A stretch of DNA of 64,000 bases from Trichoderma breve (Eukaryota > Ascomycota > Sordariomycetes > Hypocreales > Hypocreaceae): assembly GCF_028502605.1 (NCBI RefSeq), contig NC_079235.1, positions 3,782,001 to 3,846,000 of the forward strand. Reading direction: 5' to 3'. The number at the start of each line of letters is the position of its first letter. Positions within the stretch are counted from its first letter, which is position 1. Both the position numbers and the translations under genes were made by a program. The notes beneath the pieces are model-generated. The model saw only the letters and a list, made by a program, of their open reading frames with translations. It searched no databases and had not been told where the DNA came from. Shown here in pieces: positions 22,046 through 33,627 of this stretch.

Positions 22046-22963
22046 CTAGTCGACGTCCATCCGACCCTGTTGCTGCTTCTGTCTCAAGGCCGCGGCCTGC
22101 ATCTGCACCTTGATGGCGTCGCTCATGCCACGAACATGAAAGTCAAAGGAAGAAATCTCTCGCGTTGCAGCAGCAATGACCTTCATGACGCCCCGAGCGG
22201 CGATTTCCCGTGGCGAGTTGAGCGGCACGTATGTTATGGGCACTCTGTCCATGTCCGGCAACGGAACGCTCTTGACGCTATAGTCAGTAGCGGGATTGTC
22301 GCGCTCGCGCATCTTTGCAATGATGCTGTCCAAGTCGTCCTTCAGCGCGGCTTCATGCTGTTTCCTCACTTCTGCGACGGCGGTGAAGTAGTCAAAGGAA
22401 CGGTCGCGGGCTTCTGCTTCGCGGTTGATGCGGCGCATTTCGCGCTGGTAGTAGGCTTGGATGTTGTTGCGGACGGAGGCCTCATGGTTAGTGACGATAT
22501 TGAGTGCGGCGCGGTGGTATTCGTATGATCCGGGGACGGACTGGGGAGGGGAGAGAAGATTGGTGGACTCTGTGATGGGGACGAAGATGGCGGCGGAGGT
22601 GTTTGTTAGGGGAGGGATGAAGTCGAGATCGTCGGAGCTGTCGTCTTTGCCATGGCTGGTTGCGCTGGCCATTTCAGTGCTGGTGTCGTCGTCGACAATG
22701 CTGACGCTGTCTCTGCTGGTGCTGATGCTATCGCTTCTGGTGCTGGTGCTGATGCTGTTCTTTCTGGCGTTTTCCTTGTCGGTGCTGCTCTCTCTGGTGT
22801 TTTCCTCATCTCTGGTGGTTTTATCATTGTAAATATCATCACCACGATCCCCCTGTTTTTTGATTGTCTGCTCGCCTTTGCTGGTGGAATATTCGCGAAG
22901 CAGCTCTTCCAGCGGAGGCAGCTCCGATGCCGATTCCTGGCTGCCATATGCATTCTCAGCCAT
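22046..22963 (-). CDS. Hypothetical protein, Ser-rich N-half and helical C-half
   Basis: One uninterrupted frame of 305 residues starting MAENAYGSQES. I do not recognise the family. Residues 1-25 contain an LPPLEELLREYS segment. About 30-110 is low-complexity Ser/Thr/Asp/Glu/Arg, with repeated SISTS-like words. About 140-225 is strongly helical (YYQREMRRINREAEARDRS, VRKQHEAALKDDLDSIIAKM), which could form a coiled coil. The C-terminal part includes SSFDFHVRGMSDAIKVQMQ. The coding bias and long open frame support a real gene. The frame continues past its TAG for 41 codons with what looks like genuine protein sequence, so the true product may be 347 residues. Convergent with nuo78. Confidence 0.7.
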   Translation of the reverse strand: MAENAYGSQESASELPPLEELLREYSTSKGEQTIKKQGDRGDDIYNDKTTRDEENTRESSTDKENARKNSISTSTRSDSISTSRDSVSIVDDDTSTEMASATSHGKDDSSDDLDFIPPLTNTSAAIFVPITESTNLLSPPQSVPGSYEYHRAALNIVTNHEASVRNNIQAYYQREMRRINREAEARDRSFDYFTAVAEVRKQHEAALKDDLDSIIAKMRERDNPATDYSVKSVPLPDMDRVPITYVPLNSPREIAARGVMKVIAAATREISSFDFHVRGMSDAIKVQMQAAALRQKQQQGRMDVD

Positions 22964-23962
22964 GGCACCTGACTCGATTTTATACCCGACCTCTTATTGT
23001 TTGCTCTTTTTTTTAATATTTTTTTTCTGTTTGTCAAGCTCGCTTGGGTCGTGCAAGCAAGCGATGCGGGATTCGGATTACGTTATGCATGTCCGGCTTA
23101 AATTGACAAGGTTGCTTTGACAGGTTGGCAAATGTTTGTTGGTCGTGTGAATCAAGGTCGAGTCAAGCTCTGGCCTGTCATTTGTTATTGCCGGGCATCG
23201 ACATTCATTTGCACGGCAGGGTGCCGCAAAAAGCCCAACACGGAAATGGATAAAAAGGGTGCTGACTGAGTGCATATGTCAATGGCGGCTAAACGGATAG
23301 TACATGAATCAGAACTCTTCGGCATTTTGTAATTTTACGAAGCGGATTTATCGTCCATATCATTGGTTGATATTTTTGTCCATATCACCAATGTCGCTGC
23401 GAATGAGTATATGGGACTGCTTGGCTAACATTCTGCCGGGATTGCTACGGTAGCAGAGGGTCAAGGGGAATTTTGGTAGATGTCAATACAAATTTGTCTT
23501 ATCTGAAGTAACTTGAGAAACCTAGAGCGCTGAGAGACATCAGGTACACGAGGGAGCTGAATATCACAAAGGAGAACTGTTAAAGGGGGCTATTATGAGT
23601 ATTGTATATCTATCCAGGCCTCACTAAGTAGAATGTAAAAGAATGTAGAAGACTTCGCACAGCTTTAACACTGACATCGATAGTCAGTAACCTCAATGAC
23701 GGCTGAAGGAGAGATTGCGCTTGCCGTTCATGGTCTGCACAAACGACATGGACGTGAGGAACCTTGGAATATAGATGCTGAGGGTCGTTGGGTTAAGATG
23801 GAACATAGCGGCAAGGAAAACTCCGTGGCGAAGATATTCCATCCTGAATCTTGTCAGCTTCTCCAATATGTAACCCGCGAAATGACTGGAGGGACGCACG
23901 ACAATGAGTATTTGTCGTGTGAGACGGTCTCCCCATATCAATACAAACTACATCGACTTTTC
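22964..23962. other. Intergenic, nothing recognised
   Basis: AT-rich around 22990-23030, and short scattered open frames only. The frame at 23693-23941 (minus) could be a 3' exon of the coiled-coil gene upstream of it, but I found no splice junction that makes this convincing. Confidence 0.45.
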
Positions 23963-24514
23963 TTACTTGCTTCGTTGTATTCCCTCACTGGCTGCCTGCG
24001 TCTGCTCCTCGGGGAGCATCTCATATTCTCGCACTTGATCGGGCAATTTTTGCATCTCCTCTTGAAGGAGCTCCTCAAAGAACTCCTCATCTTCTCGCAC
24101 CTGATCGGACATTTCCTGCGTCATCTCATGCGCCTCTCCAGTTACTGCCTCTGCGTAAAATATCTGAAGCTCTTCAAAGGCTTTCCGCGCCTCCTCTCGT
24201 AGTTCGTCGATCTCTTCACCGAATTTCTGATTATTTCCCTTGACCGTTTGGATGCCTTGTTCCAATGCTTGGTACTTTTGTTTGAGGACCTGAAGTTGTT
24301 GCTGGAGCGAATCAAGGGTAGCCTCATCTTGCTTCTCATGCTTCTCTTGATCCTCTTTCTCGTGCTTCTCGTGTGTGTCTTTCTCGTGCCCCTCCTTTTC
24401 CTGCTTCTCCTTTTCCTGCCTCCTTTTCTCTTCCTTCTCCCACTTTCTCTTCTCCCTAAATCTTATCACCCTCTCTATATTCCTCTGCTTCCTACTTTTG
24501 ACTGTTTCCAACAT
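23963..24514 (-). CDS. Hypothetical highly charged coiled-coil protein
   Basis: From the ATG at 24514 the frame gives 183 residues. The N-terminal third is a run of Glu/Lys/Arg/His with KEKQEKEGHEKDTHEKHEK-type repeats. It is followed by a heptad-rich segment (LDSLQQQLQVLKQKYQALEQ) and a Glu-rich tail with a partial internal repeat (DQVREDEEFFEELLQEEMQ and DQVREYEMLPEEQ). I recognise no family. The frame is open further 5' to 24571. An upstream piece starting ATG at 24879 (MTRNRILDKIVKHDGD) could be joined through a donor GTACCT and acceptor ACTAG, but this is speculative. The stop overlaps a GTAAGA donor-like word, so a further 3' exon is possible. Low-complexity sequence makes it uncertain. 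Confidence 0.4.
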   Translation of the reverse strand: MLETVKSRKQRNIERVIRFREKRKWEKEEKRRQEKEKQEKEGHEKDTHEKHEKEDQEKHEKQDEATLDSLQQQLQVLKQKYQALEQGIQTVKGNNQKFGEEIDELREEARKAFEELQIFYAEAVTGEAHEMTQEMSDQVREDEEFFEELLQEEMQKLPDQVREYEMLPEEQTQAASEGIQRSK

Positions 24515-25937
24515 TTTGTTACAACGAGAGGAGAGAATGGGCGAAACTCGTTGGCTGGAGAGCGAGACCAATAATCGGAACTAGTTCAGAAGGGAAACGA
24601 TGACCTGGACGGTTTAGAAAATGTGCATATAGAAAAGAAAGAAAAAGGGAGGAAAACAAAAGCGAAGATAGAGAAGGAAGAGTTTAAAGTTGAGAGGCAG
24701 ATAGCATCAGCTCTATCAAGAGGTAGGTGCGTAGGTACCGAAGCATGAATCTTTAACTTCTGACTTGAATCTGCCCTCTTTTGATCTTCTATTGTGATAT
24801 TTTTCCTTCTTTGGTACTTCTCTAGGTGAATGTCACCATCGTGCTTTACGATTTTGTCTAGGATGCGATTCCTAGTCATTCTGATTCAAGAGCCGTCCAA
24901 AGCTCAGCACAGAGTATCAAAAAGATTAGGTATTAAAAAAGACTGCTGAGTCCCTCCTGCAGATGGCTGATTGCCAGATATTCACTGGTACATGTAAGTA
25001 GTACGTTGGGTGCGACATTTCCTCCTGCTTAGGAGTCATGGCAACGGCAACGGCGATCATATCAAATGGCCCGGCGAAACTTGGGTCTCTTGCTGCGGAA
25101 GGATCTGTTGGAAGCGCAGAGTGATGATGATATTGGCAAGATAACCTCGAGCTTGAGTGATGATGATAGATAAGGCATTTGGCAATCGTCACGATAGTTT
25201 TCTTGATGTCAAAGGCCCCGCTCCTCCTATCACTGCACCTGGATATTAAGGTACGATCGGTGATTAAGTTCCGGCGTATTTTTACGTGCTTCGTTATCGA
25301 GTACAGAGCACATGTGTGTTGCACCCAAGTAGCCCACTGCCTGAAAAGGTTTCAATTGATGTCAACTTGCTCAATCGTAGGGCCTAATTGATACAATTAA
25401 AACAGAGAGGAAACAATGGCCTCTCTACCAGTCTCGCCTCTTCACCCGTTGGATACAATCCGCAAACCTCATCTCGCCGAGCCCAGAAAATGGCGCCCTT
25501 GGTGGAACATGCATGGGAATCCTCCCGCTTACTCTTTATTACCGTTAGTATGGAGCACTAATAAATACCACAGCAGAGTTGATCCATTATCTGATATGGA
25601 CGCAAAACAGGGCCTTTTTTATGGCGCAGAAGCGTTGAAATGGCCAATGGCGCTAGCCCCAATCAGGGCTAGGTCCCAAAGCTTCCAGGCGCAAGAGCTC
25701 AACGCAAAAATCTAGCCCCAAGGGATTTTGAACGACTTGTCCGTCACCTCGACCATTGTGTTATCAACAACCCTCGGGCCCTCGCTTGTCCCTCCTTCAC
25801 CCTTGGATACAGCGTCAATTGCGATCATCCCGTGAGCATCTCCTCGTGCCTCACGTCGCCCGCCCTTTTTTCCGCCGCCCGCCTACTTGCCCGCCTGCCC
25901 CGGCATCTCTCTCACAGGTGAGAGACATTTTTCCAAG
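24515..25937. other. Intergenic, includes PDH E2 promoter
   Basis: A possible 5' exon of the coiled-coil gene lies at about 24745-24879. The open frame at 25416-25715 (plus) lacks any motif. 25740-25937 is C/T-rich and probably 5' UTR and promoter of the pyruvate dehydrogenase gene. Confidence 0.45.
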
Positions 25938-27382
25938 ATGCTCAGCGCCGCTCTTCGGAGGCGTATCCTCGCGCCTACTCACCAGGCCCTGCGATCTGGC
26001 TTCACTGCGCACGTAGTCCGCTACTATGCGTCCTTCCCCAGCCACCAGGTGATCAAGATGCCCGCATTGTCGCCCACAATGCAGGCTGGCAACATTGGTG
26101 CCTGGCAGAAGAAGCCCGGCGATGCCATCGCCCCCGGTGAGGTTTTGGTCGAGCTTGAGACGGACAAGGCCCAGATGGACTTTGAATTCCAGGAGGAGGG
26201 TGTTATTGCCAAGATCCTCAAGGAGGCTGGCGAGAAGGACGTCGCTGTCGGCACCGTAAGTCGTTTTCTGCCTCTTTCTTTTCGTTCCGTCTCTTTCCGA
26301 TGCTAAGCATATTCGCTCTATAGCCTATCGCTGTCTTGGTCGAGGAGGGCACCGACATCGCCGCTTTCGAAAAGTTCTCTCTGGAAGATGCCGGCGGCAG
26401 CGCCCCGGCCCCCGAGGCCAAGAAGGACTCTGAGCCTGCTCCTGAATCAACCCCCGCCTCTACCCCTCAGTCCACCTCTGCTCCTGAGCAGTACGCTTCC
26501 CAGGGCAGACTCCAGACCGCTCTCGACCGTGAACCCAATGCCGTCCCCGCTGCCGTCCGACTTGCCCGTTCTTCGGGTGTCAGCCTGGATGGCGTCAAGG
26601 GCTCTGGCAAGGGAGGCAAGATCACCGAGGAGGACGTCAAGAAGCTGGTCGCCAGCCCCGCCGTTGCCGCTCCCGGCGCCACCTTTGAGGACACTCCCAT
26701 CAGCGGAATGCGAAAGACCATTGCCAACAGACTGCTGGAGTCCACCCAGACCAACCCTCACTTCTACGTCAGCAGCTCCATCTCCGTGTCCAAGCTGCTG
26801 AAGCTGCGACAGGCCCTGAACGCCTCCGGCGAGGGCAAGTACAAGCTGTCCGTCAACGACTTCCTCATCAAGGCCATTGGTATCGCTTCCAAGAAGGTCC
26901 CCGCCGCCAATGCCAGCTGGCGCGGTGATGTTATCCGTCAATTCTCCACTGTCGACGTCTCTGTCGCCGTCTCCACCCCCACTGGCCTCATCACCCCCAT
27001 TGTTACCGGTGTCGAGGCCCGTGGCCTGGAGTCCATCTCCGCCAAGGTCAAGGAGCTCGCCAAGAAGGCGCGTGATGGCAAGCTCAAGCCTGAGGAGTAC
27101 CAGGGCGGCACCATCTCCATCTCCAACATGGGCATGAACGATGCTGTTGAGCACTTCACTGCCGTCATCAACCCTCCCCAGGCCGCTATTCTGGCTGTTG
27201 GCACCACCCGAAAGGTCGCCGTGCCCGCCAAGGACGAGGATGGTGAGACCGTTGTTGAGTGGGATGACCAGATTACCGTTACTGGCAGCTTCGACCACAA
27301 GGTCGTTGACGGCGCCACTGGTGCTGATTGGATGCGTGAGCTCAAGAAGGTTCTCGAGAACCCCCTGGAACTCCTTCTGTAA
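25938..27382 (+). CDS. Pyruvate dehydrogenase complex E2, dihydrolipoamide acetyltransferase
   Basis: Two exons (25938-26255, 26324-27382) encode 458 residues. E2 forms the core of the mitochondrial PDH complex and moves the acetyl group from lipoamide to CoA. After a basic presequence (about 1-30), the lipoyl domain carries Lys77 in [10 protein letters not shown] Pro/Ala/Ser/Glu linker follows, then the E1/E3-binding domain ([20 protein letters not shown]) and the catalytic domain with [37 protein letters not shown]-like ISISNMGM and the active-site DHKVVDG (His431, Asp435). Only one lipoyl domain is present, as in fungi generally. Codon use is strongly C-ending, as expected for a highly expressed gene. 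Confidence 0.96.
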
Positions 27383-28491
27383 GCGGAAGAGATCCGAACA
27401 AGGGAACTTTCTACATGTATGAGCGAAAGATGGCGTCTGGGATGGGTTACAATTAGGGATGGCTGAGCAAGTGTCCCTTGTAGAGTAATTTGCATCTAAC
27501 GAAACCAAAAAAAAAGGCCTGGCTATTGTGGTTGCGCAGTTTATAGCTAGAAAAGAATAATTAATGGTGCTTGCTAGTCTTATATAGAAAATTAAAAATA
27601 TTAAACTTGAAGAAACATTCATAGCCTGATCTTGTATCACGATGATTGTATTGTATTGTCATTGAGTGATTCCAGAGAATATTCTTCTATAAATGGATAT
27701 CCATGGATGAGTGTGCATAATGATCTAGGTAAGACTGCAGGCGCTAGAGCCAACGCCTCCCAAGCGTCCGGGCTGTGGCGTCAGGGGTTCGGCCGGCATT
27801 TGATGCACGCTGGAGGGGAACAAACTCGTGGGCGCAGCCCCATGATGCAAAGCAATTCCTCCGCCGGCCTTTGTCATTGTCTTGTCTTTTCCTCTCCTTG
27901 TCCAATTTCGCTGTATCTGCGACTGGGATTCCCACTGGTGACGAACACAATATTGAGTGCTTTGCCAATTACAGATTCTCCCCTGCACGTGCGCTGAAGC
28001 CATTCAAGCCCAGCGATTCGATACAACCTCGTCCAACTGAAAATATAGACTTCAAGCCCCTGTCGATCGACCAACTGCCCACTGCCACCAGCCCGTACGA
28101 TTCCTCGTTCTCGCGATTGCCTCTCGACAGAGCCCACCAATTATCCAACATCTATTACAGCCAGTGACGTCTCCATACCTCGCTTCATCAAACCAAAGGG
28201 GGGCAGAGCCTCTCCCTGGGGCCCCTGGTCCTCTTCATCGGCCATCCCTGTGCGCCGGCGGCCTGCCTGTGCCTGCGCCTTTGTGCTGTGCCTCGTATGC
28301 TTTGTGCTCGTATGCCTGGAGCGCTACTTGTACATGCCTGGCTGCTACTCCGGAGTAGTAGTAGATCATATGTCTGTTCTTTCAGCCGTCGACGCCTTCT
28401 GCCTTCTCCAGACACAGATGCTGCTGCCATCGTCGCTCGCAACCGCCACAAGTAGGAGCATCGTATCATAGCCACCTCGGCAACCGCAGAG
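27383..28491. other. Intergenic, E2 3' UTR and HUL4 promoter/5' UTR
   Basis: 27500-27660 is AT-rich 3' sequence. 27990-28490 is pyrimidine-rich with several short upstream open frames before the HUL4 start. No gene was supported in either strand. Confidence 0.5.
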
Positions 28492-31400
28492 ATGGCCCCT
28501 CCATATCCCACTCCTCCCACTGCCCGACGCGGATCTGAGTTTACGCCGCGAGACGAGACCGACCTCATCAGCCGACTGCATTCAGACGCTCTTGATACGC
28601 CCGTCTCCCTCACACGACGACTTGCCAAATCCAGGACAACACACGCGCGAGTGAATCCCAACCTCAGCTCTTCCGACTCTGAGGGCGACGCCAACGCCGA
28701 ACCGTCTTCGCAGCAGAATCGCGGCCGCCAGCCGAACCACTCCCGCTCCATGAGCAATCCGTTTCCGTCGCTCTTCAACGGCCGTAGGAGGCAGGGCTCG
28801 GCTTCAAAGCCCTCCGTCGACGTGGATAGACCAAACGGTGGCCCTGCTCCGAGCAACAGGCCGGTACAGACGCACAAACGAGGGAACCCCTCCATGAGCA
28901 AGGACTTTGCTACCGGCAATTGTATGACATGTGCCTCGCTCGTAAAGTGGCCTAAGGAGTTAAAGGTCTTCAAGTGTACCATTTGCATGACCATCAATGA
29001 CTTGGTTCCAATTAGTGTTGATAGCCAAGGCTCCAAGCAACAGCGCCATGACACAAGCCCAGGACCATCGTCATCAAGGCAACCGCCGCATTCCCCTGGT
29101 ATAGCGCCAGGACAAGGTCCCAGGACGAGTCCCTTTGGCCAACTCAATATGCCCATCTCTCTTGATCAAACAAAACATCTGGTCCGGCAAAACCTGCGAT
29201 CTTATGTTCTCAGGAGGCTTCGCGACTTGTCAGCTGAGGCTCAGGTTGAGCAGGCTGGCGACGACTGGCCGCTGCGGCAAGATCGACTACATCCAGATCT
29301 TGCCATACGGACTCATGAACCACTGGATATCACTCCAGTAAGAAAGGGTTCCGTCACCAAGTATACCTTTGATGAGGAGCCAACACTGCATCTCAATACC
29401 GCAAGCGCCAATCCTCCAATCGCCATGTCCAGGTCGTATCCTTCATCTTCCAATGAGCAAACCGGGTTAAAAGGCCCGCCGCCCAACAGCAACAATAATC
29501 ATGTCAGCCCGCGCCCACGAGATCGGTCTGCTGGCCCGCCTGATGACCCTAGAAAGATATTCAAGCAATTAGAAGACTACATTACAAATTGTTTCAATAA
29601 CTTTGAATGTATCAACTCTTCCTTTTCCACGCAGCATCCCCGATATGCTTCGAGATCCGCAAGTGATACCCCTCGACGTCCCTCGGTCCCCTCAAGGGAC
29701 GTGCGGCAGCCCGCACAGATAAAAAGTGCGCCTCGTAGGCCATCTCAGTTGGAGGTTGACTCCCCCATAGTTGATTTGGACCCGAAATTGCTACTGCTGG
29801 GCGATGTTGCGGAAAATGGGCTGTGGTGGACGGGCCAAGACACAATGGCGCCGAAGAAGACTCCCAACAAGGAGGAGCCTGTCCACGTTCACCGACCATC
29901 CCCACAAACAAGATCACCGCAGTTGAATTGGACCGATATTGATGAATGGTACTCAGTCGTGAACAATGCAGCAAAAGGCTGGTTCCAAATCTACGAAGAG
30001 GTCTCGGCGGATCTTTCTCTGGGCCACCTTGCTGAGCAAGAACTTCGTGCTATCGAACAGGATGTGCTCAAGGGACAGGATCACACTCAACGGTTGTTGT
30101 TAAAAGTTACTGAAAACCTGCTGAAAAGACCCGGCCGCCCAATCAAGGACCCGATGGATCTTCGATTCCTTCTGATCATCATGGAAAATCCGTCTCTTCA
30201 CTCGGATAATGAAAGCTTCAAGGGGCTACTCCAGCCCGAGATGAACCAGTCTATACGTTCGAGACCAACAGATGTAAATCGCCCTGCTGGAAATACAGGT
30301 CTCCTATCAGGGCAGCACTCTGGAATCGTTAAACGAATACTGGGATTGATATCGAATGCATCGCCAGAGTGCCAAAACCAAATGATAACTTGGCTGGCTA
30401 GATACCATGCCGCACGCTTCATTAAAGTGAAAGAGCTAGCATCGGGGTTTTTGACATACAGGATGATTCGACAAAGCGAAAAGAAGCAGACTGAGCATAC
30501 AGTGGATCCGACAGCTGGGTTGATACCACAGATGCGGGCTGGTCGACACGGTGGTGCATCTCTTCATGATGCGATAGGCGGGCCTAGACCTACTAAGAAG
30601 TCCAAGGAGCCACCCAAGGTGATTTCCTATTCAGATGACTGGCAGATCAAGGCTGCTTCCCGTGTGCTATCCCTCTTGTTTTCCGCAAACAACATGTCAC
30701 CGAATCGTCGCGGCGAGGATGCTCATCCAAATAGTCAAGTTACCTGGAACGGAGCAGCTCGTGTTGGCGGATACTTTCTTCCACCCACTGATTTCTACAA
30801 TTCCATGATAGACTACACCGATCTCATTGACGATTTCGAGTCTTGGGAATCTAAGAGGAGTAAATTCTCCTTCTGCCAATACCCGTTTCTCTTGAGCGTA
30901 TGGGCAAAAACGCACATCCTAGAGCACGATGCCCGTCGACAGATGCAAAGCAAAGCTCGGGACGCCTTTTTCGATAGCATCATGACTCGAAGGAACATCA
31001 ACCAATATCTAGTCCTTGATGTACGTCGAGACTGCCTTGTTGATGACAGTTTGACAGCTGTGAGTAGCGTCATTGGCAGTGGTGGTGAAGATTTGAAGAA
31101 AGGTCTCCGCATTTCGTTCCAGGGAGAGGAGGGAATAGATGCGGGTGGTCTCCGTAAAGAATGGTTCTTGCTCCTCATCCGGGAGGTTTTCAATCCCGAT
31201 TATGGTATGTCGATCCTCATGCATATAAATTGCTAAGCTCGTCAAGCTAATTCAAGTATAGGCATGTTCATCTATGACGACGACTCGCAGTATTGCTACT
31301 TCAACTCAAACTCGTTCGAGCCTGCTGATCAGTTCTTTTTGGTTGGCGTTGTCATGGGCTTGGCTATCTACAATTCTACCATTTTGGATGTTGCCCTGCC

Positions 31401-32181
31401 TCCTTTTGCTTTCCGAAAACTCATTGCTTCAGCCCCTTCTCCCCCTGGATCAATCATACAGCATCGACCACCGATGAGATATACGCTAGACGATTTGGCT
31501 GAATACCGCCCACGACTTGCAAATGGATTAAGACAACTTTTAGCTTTCGACGGAGATGTCGAAGAAACATTTTGCTTGGATTTTGTCATTGAAACGGATA
31601 GATACGGCTCCAAGGTACAAGTGCCTCTCTGCCCCGGGGGCGAAAGTAAGCCCGTGACAAATGAGAATCGGCGAGAATACGTCGATCTTTACGTGCGGCA
31701 CGTTCTCGACATTGCAGTGAAGAGACAGTTTGAGCCCTTCAAGAGGGGCTTTTACACGGTCTGTGGCGGCAATGCGTTTTCTCTTTTCCGGCCTGAGGAG
31801 ATTGAACTCCTTATCAGGGGGTCTGATGAGCCATTGGATATCGCGTCGTTAAGGGCCGTGGCGGAGTATGATAACTGGGAGAGCAAACAGCCTGAAGAAA
31901 CCGAGCCAGTCATTGGCTGGTTCTGGGAGACGTTTCAACAGGCTACTCCTAGTGACCAACGCAAGCTACTTACATTTGTCACTGGAAGTGACCGCATACC
32001 GGCGATGGGGGCCGCATCGCTGACGATCAAATTGTCTTGTCTTGGTGATGACTGTGGGAGGTATCCCATTGCCAGAACGTGCTTCAATATGTTATCTCTC
32101 TGGCGTTATGCTTCAAAGGAAAGGCTAGAATCAATGTTGTGGAGAGCAGTTCATGAGAGTGAAGGATTCGGTCTCAAGTAA
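28492..32181 (+). CDS. HECT-type E3 ubiquitin ligase, HUL4-like
   Basis: Two exons (28492-31204, 31262-32181) encode 1210 residues. The N-terminal half is Ser/Pro/Arg-rich and contains a small zinc-ribbon-like module, Cys144-x2-Cys147 and Cys162-x2-Cys165 (NCMTCASLV, FKCTICMTIN). The middle is helical (DEWYSVVNNAAKGWFQIYEE). The HECT domain fills about the last 350 residues: ISFQGEEGIDAGGLRKEWF, then YCYFNSN, LVGVVMGLAIYNSTILDV and the catalytic IARTCFNMLSLWRY, where Cys1178 receives ubiquitin. This layout fits yeast Hul4. The intron lies inside the HECT N-lobe. Substrates are unknown; nuclear or cytosolic action is inferred. Convergent with the MRP49 gene, 296 bp apart. Confidence 0.92.
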
Positions 32182-32477
32182 ATGCTCGACAACCGGTGTC
32201 TGCTCAGCATCACTTATATCGCAGTTGCCGTTCGACCACTTGGCTTTTCGGCATATTTGGACATATTTATCATGGATTAGAGCGGTCAAGCATTACACAA
32301 TACCCCTAGTTTAGTTTATATGCGAGCCAGTCGCCGTTGAGCGTCTGCAGTACTTGGGGGAATTTAACATGTGTCATATTTATCATTCAGCCCATAGTCT
32401 TTTTCTTTTTTGGACGATACATTGCCATATACTCAAATAACCGCTTATCGTACAAATATCTATCTTCTTCTTTTTTC

Positions 32478-33234
32478 TTAAGCCTCCTCTTGCTCTGCCA
32501 TGCCACCCGCGGCTCTAGCTCGCTTCAGCATATCCTCTTCCTTCTTCTTTTCTAGTCTCAGCAGTCGTACCCGCTCGCGGTCGACCTCTGCGTTCTTGCG
32601 TAGCGTTTCGAGGGCCTGCATCTCGGCAATCTCCTCGTTTGTAGGCTGCAGCGGCACGGCGCGGGTCTCGGCCATGAAGAACTCGAGGATGTGTGATGAG
32701 TGCTTGTTGGCCATGTCGATGTGGACGACGCGCTCGTCTGCGGTGGGGGGCTGCGCCTTGGAGAGGTTCGTCCGGGACGATGAGGGCTGGGCGATGGGTT
32801 CGGAAGAAGAAGAAGAGGACGCTGGGGCTGCTGAGGAGCCGGCCTTGCGGAGGTAGATTGTCATGGTTGGGGGGAGCTGGTTCTGGTCGTGGCGGTTGAC
32901 GATCATAGGGATGGAAGGGTTGTGGTATTTCAGGCGGGGGAGGTATTCTCTCCAGAATTTCCTGTTTGGTTTGTTTGCCGTTAGAGATGTGCGGTCTTGT
33001 GAAGGTATCGTGAGAAACGAACCTAGCTCCCATGTGGCCGCCTTTTAGACGGAGGGCAAAGTCCATGTGTATCCGGGTGACCTCCGCGGGGAGGATCGCT
33101 GCGCCGGGGCCGCATCTGATGTTAATGAGCTGTGTGAGGGCTGCGTAAGTTCGAGTTCGGTTCGTAACGGGAGTTCATGGGCATTGGATCTTCTTACTTT
33201 CTGTAGTAGGTAATTCTTGGTTAGCGATTGTCAT
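32478..33234 (-). CDS. Mitochondrial large-subunit ribosomal protein MRP49/mL61
   Basis: Three exons (33234-33198, 33140-33023, 32961-32478) encode 212 residues. The core is the L51/S25/CI-B8 thioredoxin-like domain: IRCGPGAAILPAEVTRIHMD, LKGGHMGARKFWREYLPRLK and YHNPSIPMIVNRH, typical of fungal Mrp49. The C-terminal 100 residues are Ser-rich, then a charged helix (LRKNAEVDRERVRLLRLEKK), longer than in yeast. The first exon is only 37 nt; its ATG (MTIANQELPTTE) was chosen because donor GTAAGA and acceptor TACGCAG then keep the frame. No clear presequence is visible. Divergent from the Gep3 gene, another mitoribosome factor. Confidence 0.85.
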
Positions 33235-33627
33235 ACCATGGGGGGGAAATAAGGCGAGAGATTCAAGACGTTACCTTTCGAAGCAGGTTTAACCGCTCTC
33301 CTAATGACCTCATCTTGGCCTGTGTCTTTGCGCCTCGGCTACAGCGAGGGTCCAATTGCTGTGAATATTTTGATGCGCAGCAATTATCGCAACGAGCTGT
33401 TCAATCTCACATCCAAAGTTCGTACAATTCAGAAAATCGCTGGAGTTTGGCGGGCCGGCTAATCATCCGGGACTTTTTTTTATGGTGGGGTGAAACCACG
33501 CGACAGTGGGGGACGTCAACTGCCGCCGATTTTCTTAGAAGGGTCGGTCTTAATTTTTTTTTATAATACAACTTTTTTTTTAATAATGTTCTATGAATTG
33601 TGATCCAACGCAATTCTTTCGGCGAGG
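33235..33627. promoter_or_regulatory. Bidirectional promoter of MRP49 and GEP3-like genes
   Basis: Only 393 bp separate the two start codons, so regulatory sequence is probably shared. Homopolymeric T/A tracts occur at 33473-33480 and 33555-33590, next to the GEP3 side. No TATA box is evident. Confidence 0.55.

Noticed and set aside
26447..27640. 397-codon minus-strand frame over the PDH E2 gene
   Set aside because: Antisense shadow of a strongly biased coding exon, with no domain; E2 on the plus strand is unambiguous.
28188..29156. 322-codon minus-strand frame over the HUL4 start
   Set aside because: No motif, and it overlaps the promoter and first exon of a clear HECT ligase.
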